Source of the DNA: an uncultured Candidatus Melainabacteria bacterium
Lineage (GTDB): Bacteria > Cyanobacteriota > Vampirovibrionia > LMEP-6097
Direction of reading: 5' to 3'
Length of the DNA: 5,321 nucleotides
Assembly (NCBI GenBank): GCA_937927525.1
Contig: CALBDR010000346.1
Location: 1 to 5,321 of the forward strand
The translations under genes were made by a program, and so were the position numbers. This document shows positions 1-5,321 of this stretch, one piece after another. Numbering within the stretch: position 1 is the stretch's first letter; every line of letters begins with the position of its first letter. The notes under the pieces were generated by a model. The model saw nothing but the letters and a program-made list of their open reading frames with translations, ran no database searches and was not told where the DNA came from.

Positions 1-3000
1 TTAGCGATACCACATTCTCTAGTACCTATAAGGACGATTTTAAGGATAGTGATAACTATCACCGAATTCTATTCCGGTCTGGTCGTGCACTCCAAGCAAG
101 AGAACTTACTCAGGCTCAAACCATTATCCAGAAGGAAATGGAAAGGTTTGGACGGAACATCTTCAAAGAAGGTGCGGTAGTAAATCCTGGTGGCATGGCG
201 CCGGATCCAGATTACGAATTTGTAAAGCTGCAAGGTACTCCTACAAACGTAGCAGCTGGCTCTATTCTTGAGGGTGGAAACGTTACCGCCCGAGTAATTG
301 AATACGTTGCTCCCACTTCAACCGACCCTGCTACTGCTTATATTGAATATACAGACGTTTCGACAGTATCTGGTGGGACCGAACCCATTAGGTTCCCGTC
401 TAATACCGAATTGACTGTTACTAACGGAATTGGTACGGTTACAACCATCCAGGCATCGCCAGGTGTACCAGTTGTAGGAAAAGGATTCAGAGTTACTGTA
501 AACAAAGGCGCTTACTTTGTACAAGGGCATTTTGTACAAATGGATGCACAATCCCTGATCGTCAGTAAGTACAGCAACACTCCGACAACTGATATCGGAT
601 TTATTATTACTGAAGACATCATTACCTCTGATGATACAGATGCATTATATGACAACCAGAACGTAGAACCTAACCGTACAGCACCTGGTGCAGATAGATA
701 TAGAATTAGACTTACTCTTGCTACTTCAGACACTATCGATAGTGCAGACAACTTTATTATTACCAATAGCTTTATTAATGGTGAATTACAAAGCGAGATT
801 GATCGTAACCAGTATAATGTACTTGGCGATGAGTTGGCTAAGCGTACTTTTGAAGAATCTGGCAATTACGTTGTAGAGAAGTTCTTAGCTAATTTCAAAT
901 CTAATACAGATACCTCTAAGCTGACTCTTTCTGTTAGCCCTGGCATTTCATATGTAAATGGTTTTAGATATCAAGAGCCGGTAAAAACTGACCTTACCGT
1001 TAATAAGTCTAGAGCTACTGAGGTAGTTGAGTCTGAAGCAATTAGTGCTAGATATGGTAATTATATTCTATTAGACTCGATCGAAGGTTTGCCAGATGTT
1101 AGCACCTTTGAAAGATGGGCTCTTTGGAATAATACCGGTGGTAATGAAAATATTGGTAATACTCCCATCGGAACTGCTAGAATTAGACAGGTCGCTCAGT
1201 CTGGCGGATACTACCGATTCCACCTCTTTGATGTAAACATTACTGATCCTGGATCTGGATTCAGAGACATTAGAAGTATTGGTGATTCCACCGATGCTAG
1301 TAGATACGGCAACTTAGTTTTAGAAGACAGCGTTGCTGTTATGAAAGAGATTAATCATAATAATGCATTCTTTGAACTTCCTCGTATTAGACCACAGAGT
1401 GTTGATGTTACTGGATTAACAGAGCAGAGATATTTTACCGGTACTGCTAGTGGTGGAATTTTAACGCTTTCAGGTCTTACTACAGAAAGCTATGCAGACG
1501 AAGCACTTTGGATTGTAACAGATAACAATGGATCGGTTGTTACCAATCCTACTATTACAGTTGGTGTCAGCGGATCTTCTGCTAGCATTAGCGGACTGAG
1601 TGACGTTACGCATGAAGTAGTATACTATGTTAACAGAAAAAGCTTAGCAACACATCGCACCAAGAACTTAGTAGAAGACTTTACTGATAGTGGATCTCTT
1701 ACCAACGATGAATTAGTTCTGACTCATGCCGACATCTATCAGTTCAAGCAAGTACTTGATGCTGATAGTAATGACGTAACAAATAGATTTAATCTTGATA
1801 ACGGTCAAAGAGATAACTTCTATGACAAAGGTAAAGTAAGGCTTCAGTCTGGTACTGTACCTCAACCTATTCGAGTTAAATATGATTACTTCCAGCATGG
1901 TACTAGCGGGGACTTCTTCTCTGCTAACTCTTATACAGGTGAGGTTGCTTATGAGGATATTCCTACCTTCCGTCAGAACAACGGAACAGAGATTGAGTTA
2001 AGAAACGTACTCGACTTTAGAAGCGTAAAAGATTCTGATGGTACGTTTGTATCTAACCTGATTAATCAGTTCCCTCGTAACACAGATACTATCCAGGCTG
2101 ATGTAACATACTACCAGTCTAGAACAGATATTCTGATCGCAACTTCAGATGGACTGGTTTACATTGAAGGTGAGCCTGGTGTAAATCCAATTAAGCCTGA
2201 GACACCTGCTGATGGTATGGAGTTATACAGCTTTACCTTAAATCCATACACAGACGATCAAGCTGACCTATCTTCTAAGTACGTTGACAACCGTCGTTAC
2301 ACCATGCGAGACATTGGAGACATTGTAAAGCGTATTGATAATATTGAAGAAGCAGTTACCCTGAACCTTCTTGAGCTTGAAACTTCTACGGTCGAGGTAT
2401 TTGACTCTGCAGGTAATAACCGCTTTAAGAATGGCTTCTTTGCAGATAACTTTAAAGACTTGGTCTTCTCTGATATCTTTAGCGGACAATACGCTGCATC
2501 TCTAGACACCCAGGCAAATGTTATTGCTCCATTAGTAAATCAGCAAGATGCTAGAATGGTTTACGACAGCGGCCTAAGTAGCAATCTTGGCACAGTCGTT
2601 AAGAATGACGTAGTATACCTTAACTACGGTGAAACTCCTGTCTTCTTCCAGAACGTTGCAACTGAAACTGAGAACGTTAACCCGTTTGATGTTATTCTGT
2701 ATGCTGGCGATCTTGAACTTTCTCCAGAGTTTGATATTTGGAGACAAGACGTAATAACAGGTACTGAAAACATAACAGCAGGAAGGGTTCGTAGCAATAG
2801 AAGAGGTACTACTCCTGATGATCAAAGAAATGTAGCTAATAGTGTTATTCGTCCTCAGGGTATTCCAGAAGACTTGGGTCTTCCTGAGGTAGGATCTATT
2901 ATTGGTCAAAGCCGCGTTCTTTCTCGTAGAACAACCACTAGCGGAAGAACCACTACTACTGTTACACGTACCTTAGTGGGTCAAAGAGTCGTAGAAATCG

Positions 3001-5117
3001 ATCTTATTCCGTTTATTCGCTCTAGAAGAGTATTCTTCAGAGCAAGTCAGTTAGCTCCTAGCAGACAGCACTTTATGTTCTTTGATGGAACAAACATCGG
3101 AGATTATGTTAAAAAGGAAACATATAGAACATTCGGTGAAGTTAATCCACCAGATGATTTCTTGGGTGGAGAATATGCTGGTTCAACCGGTCACCCTAAT
3201 ACTGCTTCGGCGCCAGGCGATTTTACTACTGACGAATTTGGAAACATTGAAGGTTCCTTCTTTATTCCTAATAATGACACAATTAAATTCGACGCAGGTC
3301 AAACCCTAGTTAAGATCTTAGATATTAGCACTGATAACGAAGATGATGCTCTTTCAGGTGCTGCTACTAATTATAGCGCTCTTGGTGTCCAGGTATCTTT
3401 GGTTGATGTGATTTCTACTACTAGAAGAAGTAGAACGGCGCCGACTCCTCGTCCTAGACCACAACCAAGCCCGCCCCGTGGTCGTCGGCGCAGACGCGGT
3501 AAACGTAGAGAGCCTATCGCTCAGTCGTTCCAGTTGCAAAATTCAAATGGGGGATTTATTACTAGTATAGACGTATTCTTTGCATCTAAATCTACCTCTA
3601 ACGTTCCTATTCGTTTAGAGATTAGACCTATTGAAAACGGTGTGCCTTCTCAGGTTAATATTATTCCTGGGTCGGTAGTTCTCAAGAAGCCAGCAGATGT
3701 TAGCACATACACTACAGCTCAGGTTACTGACGCAGGGGCAGGTGCAATGGATGGCATTCGATCTACACCAACTAAGTTTACTTTTGATCGTCCAGTCTAT
3801 CTTAATGGCTATACTGAATATTGTTTTGTACTGATTGCAAACACCCAAGAATATACAGTATGGGTAGCAGAGATTGAAGACTTCTTAGTAGGATCCACTA
3901 CAAAAAGAGTTAATAAGCAGCCTTCAGTTGGTTCTTTCTTCATGTCACAGAACGCTATTACCTGGACGCCAGATCAGCGTAGAGATATGATGTTTAGATT
4001 GAATCGCGCTGAGTTTACTACCAGTGGCGCATTTACTCTTACTAATGATAGTTCCTCTACTCCTACGGTTAATCTGTCTAGAGATCCACTCTTAACTGAT
4101 AGTGGTGATAATGCCGTTACACTGATTCATGTCGGTCATGGATTTGTAAAAGGTGATCGGGTCAACATCAGTGGATTTGATAGTAATACAACATATGCTG
4201 GTATTAAAGGTACAAGCTTGCTTGGTCTTAGGCCTATTACAAAAGTAGACGGATACGGATATCAGTTTGATGCTGATTCTGTAGCAACTGCTACTTTACA
4301 AACAGGTGGATCTAATGTAGTTGCTGATCAGAACATTCTGGTAGATGAAATGATTCCTAATTTGGATGTATTCATTGTAGAAGCAACCAGCACATCCTTC
4401 AATACGGTTCTTTCTACTACGCTGTCCTTAGCTCAGGCCAACAATGCATCTTCTTCTCCGTACGGTACTCCACCAGGAAGAGATGTACAGCCAGGTCAGC
4501 TTATTAGATTTGATTCACCAAGAGTTATTGCTAATCCACAAACTGAAGCTGATAGACTTAATTCTAATAAGTCGGCTAAGATCACTAGCACCTTTAGTAC
4601 TACTGATACATGGGTATCTCCAACACTGGATCTTCAGACATCGTCGATTTTAGGTATTAGCAACATTATCGATAACCAGGACTCTGCTTCTGGTGGTGTT
4701 AACATTGGTACTAATAACCCAATCGAGTTTATTGACGAAACTGATCCATATGCTGGTTCGGCTATGTCCAAACACTTAACGATTCCTATCACGCTTGAGC
4801 AAGCTGCAGTAGGTTTAAAAGTTCTTTCTGCAATTAACTTACCAACTGGATCGAACGTTAAGCTCTACTACAGAACGCTACAAGAAGGTGCAGAAGGTAG
4901 TATTGAAGATCAATCGTTTGTCTATCAAGCTCCAGACAACCTGATTGGCACAGACGATAATCGTACAGTCTTTAGACAACATGAATGGACTATTGGTGGA
5001 CTGGGTGGTTCACTGCCAGAATTCTCTACGTTCCAGCTTAAGATTGTAATGAACTCTAGTAACACGTCAAAGGTTCCAAGAATTCAAGATCTGAGAGCAA
5101 TTGCATTAGGAACTTAA
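1..5117 (+). CDS. Large phage virion structural protein, DUF4815 family (5'-partial)
   Basis: This is a giant tail/baseplate-type structural protein of T4-like phages, with about 1704 residues visible. The frame is open from the left edge (first whole codon at nt 3) to TAA at 5115-5117. The first ATG, at 138, is internal: the preceding 45 codons carry the family hallmark RILFRSGRALQARELTQAQ (visible residues 21-39), and there is no usable start codon among them. Probably only some tens of N-terminal residues or fewer are missing. Further family motifs, matched from memory, are NKGAYFVQGHF (167), QYNVLGDELAKRTFEESG (270), LSVSPGISYVNGFRY (307), DNRRYTMRDIG (762), RFKNGFFADNF (807), IPFIRSR (1002), FFDG (1026), PIAQSF (1171), TWTPDQRRD (1320) and the terminal LRAIALGT. 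The composition is rich in Ser, Thr, Asn, Asp and Gly, with no obvious membrane segments, suggesting a mainly beta-structured virion protein. Membership of the family is fairly certain. The exact virion position (baseplate periphery or tail-fibre attachment) is inference. Confidence 0.88.
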   Translation, partial: SDTTFSSTYKDDFKDSDNYHRILFRSGRALQARELTQAQTIIQKEMERFGRNIFKEGAVVNPGGMAPDPDYEFVKLQGTPTNVAAGSILEGGNVTARVIEYVAPTSTDPATAYIEYTDVSTVSGGTEPIRFPSNTELTVTNGIGTVTTIQASPGVPVVGKGFRVTVNKGAYFVQGHFVQMDAQSLIVSKYSNTPTTDIGFIITEDIITSDDTDALYDNQNVEPNRTAPGADRYRIRLTLATSDTIDSADNFIITNSFINGELQSEIDRNQYNVLGDELAKRTFEESGNYVVEKFLANFKSNTDTSKLTLSVSPGISYVNGFRYQEPVKTDLTVNKSRATEVVESEAISARYGNYILLDSIEGLPDVSTFERWALWNNTGGNENIGNTPIGTARIRQVAQSGGYYRFHLFDVNITDPGSGFRDIRSIGDSTDASRYGNLVLEDSVAVMKEINHNNAFFELPRIRPQSVDVTGLTEQRYFTGTASGGILTLSGLTTESYADEALWIVTDNNGSVVTNPTITVGVSGSSASISGLSDVTHEVVYYVNRKSLATHRTKNLVEDFTDSGSLTNDELVLTHADIYQFKQVLDADSNDVTNRFNLDNGQRDNFYDKGKVRLQSGTVPQPIRVKYDYFQHGTSGDFFSANSYTGEVAYEDIPTFRQNNGTEIELRNVLDFRSVKDSDGTFVSNLINQFPRNTDTIQADVTYYQSRTDILIATSDGLVYIEGEPGVNPIKPETPADGMELYSFTLNPYTDDQADLSSKYVDNRRYTMRDIGDIVKRIDNIEEAVTLNLLELETSTVEVFDSAGNNRFKNGFFADNFKDLVFSDIFSGQYAASLDTQANVIAPLVNQQDARMVYDSGLSSNLGTVVKNDVVYLNYGETPVFFQNVATETENVNPFDVILYAGDLELSPEFDIWRQDVITGTENITAGRVRSNRRGTTPDDQRNVANSVIRPQGIPEDLGLPEVGSIIGQSRVLSRRTTTSGRTTTTVTRTLVGQRVVEIDLIPFIRSRRVFFRASQLAPSRQHFMFFDGTNIGDYVKKETYRTFGEVNPPDDFLGGEYAGSTGHPNTASAPGDFTTDEFGNIEGSFFIPNNDTIKFDAGQTLVKILDISTDNEDDALSGAATNYSALGVQVSLVDVISTTRRSRTAPTPRPRPQPSPPRGRRRRRGKRREPIAQSFQLQNSNGGFITSIDVFFASKSTSNVPIRLEIRPIENGVPSQVNIIPGSVVLKKPADVSTYTTAQVTDAGAGAMDGIRSTPTKFTFDRPVYLNGYTEYCFVLIANTQEYTVWVAEIEDFLVGSTTKRVNKQPSVGSFFMSQNAITWTPDQRRDMMFRLNRAEFTTSGAFTLTNDSSSTPTVNLSRDPLLTDSGDNAVTLIHVGHGFVKGDRVNISGFDSNTTYAGIKGTSLLGLRPITKVDGYGYQFDADSVATATLQTGGSNVVADQNILVDEMIPNLDVFIVEATSTSFNTVLSTTLSLAQANNASSSPYGTPPGRDVQPGQLIRFDSPRVIANPQTEADRLNSNKSAKITSTFSTTDTWVSPTLDLQTSSILGISNIIDNQDSASGGVNIGTNNPIEFIDETDPYAGSAMSKHLTIPITLEQAAVGLKVLSAINLPTGSNVKLYYRTLQEGAEGSIEDQSFVYQAPDNLIGTDDNRTVFRQHEWTIGGLGGSLPEFSTFQLKIVMNSSNTSKVPRIQDLRAIALGT
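45..2250 (+). other. DUF4815-type N-terminal region of the large structural protein
   Basis: This part of the reading frame (visible residues about 15-750) holds the run of motifs I associate with DUF4815. First comes the LFRxGRxLQARELTQ entry helix. Next is a glycine-turn strand pair (NKGAYFVQGHF, then KYSNTPTTDIGF and APGADRYRIRLTL). After that come GDELAKRTFEESGNY and VSPGISYVNGFRY, and finally the VLDFRSVKDSDGTF and EPGVNPIKPETP segments. The same order occurs in T4-like cyanophage structural proteins, as far as I recall. The domain boundaries are estimates by eye; a profile search with the DUF4815 Pfam model would set them exactly. Confidence 0.7.
2925..2972 (+). other. Thr/Arg-rich linker within the large structural protein
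   Basis: Sixteen codons (visible residues 975-990) encode a segment with 9 Thr and 4 Arg. It lies just before the VVEIDLIPFIRSR segment. It looks like a flexible or extended hinge that ends the DUF4815-containing half and opens the IPFIRSR/FFDG module. Thr-rich stretches at this place also occur, from memory, in related cyanophage proteins, so it is probably a conserved property and not a recent insertion. The hinge role is inferred from composition only. Confidence 0.5.
2976..3410 (+). other. IPFIRSR...FFDG middle module of the large structural protein
   Basis: This segment (visible residues about 992-1136) lies between the Thr/Arg-rich and Arg/Pro-rich linkers. It contains GQRVVEIDLIPFIRSR followed after about 20 residues by FMFFDGTNIGDYV, a signature recurring in large phage virion proteins. 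It continues with Gly/Asn-rich sequence containing DEFGNIEGSFFIPNN, which resembles a beta-strand 'additional/transitional value' motif, then a strand-rich tail. The motif identification is from memory, and the borders are set by the flanking low-complexity linkers. Confidence 0.55.
3423..3509 (+). other. Arg/Pro-rich low-complexity linker in the large structural protein
   Basis: Twenty-nine codons (visible residues 1141-1169) encode 13 Arg, 1 Lys and 7 Pro, with no Asp or Glu. A Pro-alternating stretch (PTPRPRPQPSPP) is followed by a block containing five consecutive Arg. The DNA changes character too: nt 3438-3500 are 45/63 G+C (71%), against roughly 33-40% in ordinary lines of the same gene, and CGG and CGC appear among the more usual AGA and CGT. 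It ends immediately before the conserved PIAQSF motif, so it joins two modules and does not interrupt one. It is probably an extended, highly positive tether. Binding to nucleic acid, an acidic partner or a cell-surface polyanion is possible but not shown. Confidence 0.75.
3510..5114 (+). other. C-terminal modules of the large structural protein (PIAQSF to LRAIALGT)
   Basis: Visible residues 1170-1704 form the second conserved half. PIAQSF opens a beta-rich module containing ITSIDVFFASKS, VPIRLEIRPIENGVPSQ and TEYCFVLIANTQEYTVWVAEI, which closes at TWTPDQRRDMMFRLNRAEF (1320-1338). This layout suggests a jelly-roll-like fold. Next is a short module (about 1371-1440) with HVGHGFVKGDRVNISGF and a terminal TGG, resembling the Ig-like or small beta modules common in phage tail proteins. 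The last part includes TWVSPTLDLQTSSI, AVGLKVLSAINLPTGSNVK, FQLKIVMNSSNTSKVP and the end LRAIALGT. Fold assignments are inference from motif pattern. Confidence 0.55.
5108..5111 (+). promoter_or_regulatory. Ribosome binding site (AGGA) for the downstream small gene
   Basis: AGGA lies 7 nt before the ATG at 5119, a good Shine-Dalgarno distance. It is embedded in the last codons of the large structural gene (the Leu-Gly of the C-terminal ALGT). It supports the start chosen for the downstream gene and suggests translational coupling, because a ribosome finishing the large gene at 5117 stands next to the new start. Confidence 0.65.
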
Positions 5118-5118
5118 T

Positions 5119-5321
5119 ATGAAGGATTATGTAAAAGTTGAAGGCAAACCCAATCTGTATAAAAACAAATCAAATGGGTTTATTTCCAACTTTGATGAGG
5201 ATGGATTAAAAAGGGCCAAAGCACGAAAGAAAGCTCGTATTGAAAAAGATCAGAAGATCAATAAACTAGAGAATGAAATTAATGAACTAAAGAGCTTGGT
5301 TCAAGCTTTGGCTGAATCCAA
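5119..5321 (+). CDS. Small basic coiled-coil phage protein, probable virion component (3'-partial)
   Basis: The frame opens with ATG one base after the TAA of the large structural gene, has an AGGA ribosome binding site 7 nt upstream, and stays open for 67 codons to the window edge. The N-terminus (VKVEGKPNLYKNKSNGFISN, residues 5-24) resembles the 'V.G.PNL.R....I.N' start of small proteins found beside structural genes in T4-like marine phages, as I recall it. A strongly basic stretch follows (8 Lys/Arg in residues 31-43). Residues 47-64 form a heptad pattern with I47, L50, I54, L57, V61 and L64 at a/d positions, so a short parallel coiled coil is likely. The full length is unknown because the right end is cut; related proteins of this type are usually short (roughly 70-100 residues), so the stop is probably close. 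The function is unassigned; a virion assembly or connector role is inferred from context. Confidence 0.8.
   Translation, partial: MKDYVKVEGKPNLYKNKSNGFISNFDEDGLKRAKARKKARIEKDQKINKLENEINELKSLVQALAES

Noticed and set aside
138..140. ATG as the start of the large gene
   Set aside because: The frame is open upstream and the upstream codons encode a conserved family motif. The AAGGA before this ATG is one base away, too close for initiation.
731..744. Perfect 14-base palindrome CACTATCGATAGTG
   Set aside because: It has no loop, lies inside a conserved coding region, and about one such palindrome in three windows of this size is expected by chance, so it does not support an operator or terminator.
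512..865. Open frame of 117 codons on the minus strand
   Set aside because: It lies wholly opposite the conserved large gene, its translation resembles no family I know, and its composition is what the complement of this coding strand gives.
2574..2909. Open frame of 111 codons on the minus strand
   Set aside because: It is entirely antisense to the large structural gene, its translation is low-complexity and rich in Ser, Asn and Ile, and no recognisable motif is present; a shadow frame.
3471..3509. Poly-Arg block as a nuclear-localisation or cell-penetrating signal
   Set aside because: The sequence looks like a bacteriophage gene, for which a eukaryotic targeting role is not a sensible reading; composition alone cannot support it.
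5158..5165. TATAAAAA resembling the T4-type late promoter box TATAAATA
   Set aside because: It differs from the consensus, lies inside the small gene (the Tyr-Lys-Asn codons), and has no gene start suitably placed downstream. AT-rich coding sequence gives such matches by chance.
1..5321. A defence system, retroelement, diversity-generating repeat pair, CRISPR array or tRNA
   Set aside because: I saw no reverse transcriptase or nuclease motif, no regularly spaced repeats, no template/variable repeat pair and no tRNA-like cloverleaf; the window is almost entirely two structural-type reading frames.

Overview
The window reads as part of the structural (tail/baseplate) module of a tailed bacteriophage, most likely a T4-like myovirus of the kind found in marine and aquatic cyanobacteria or other Gram-negative bacteria. 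The grounds are one giant virion-protein gene whose motifs match, from memory, the DUF4815 structural proteins of T4-like cyanophages and related marine phages. In support, the base composition is moderately AT-rich, everything is coded on one strand, and the two genes are packed with a 1-nt gap. The host cannot be named from this sequence, and a metagenome-derived phage contig would look the same.

Layout: bases 1-5117 are one open reading frame that enters from the left edge. Its true start lies upstream of the window, and the methionine codon at 138 is internal. About 1704 residues are visible. They divide into an N-terminal DUF4815-type half (visible residues about 15-830), a middle segment with an IPFIRSR...FFDG signature, an extremely Arg/Pro-rich linker (nt 3423-3509), and a C-terminal half that starts at the 'PIAQSF' motif and ends with 'LRAIALGT'. 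At 5119 a second gene begins, translationally coupled to the first. It encodes a small, basic, coiled-coil protein that runs off the right edge. No RNA genes, mobile elements, CRISPR arrays, terminators or convincing promoters were seen, and there is no non-coding stretch longer than a few bases.

How the genes work together: both are probably late virion genes made from one polycistronic message. The large protein is probably a baseplate- or tail-fibre-associated structural component. The small coupled protein probably assembles with virion parts as a coiled-coil oligomer, but its function is not established. I did not find an undescribed biological system here. The most unusual local feature is the GC-rich Arg/Pro linker that splits the large protein.
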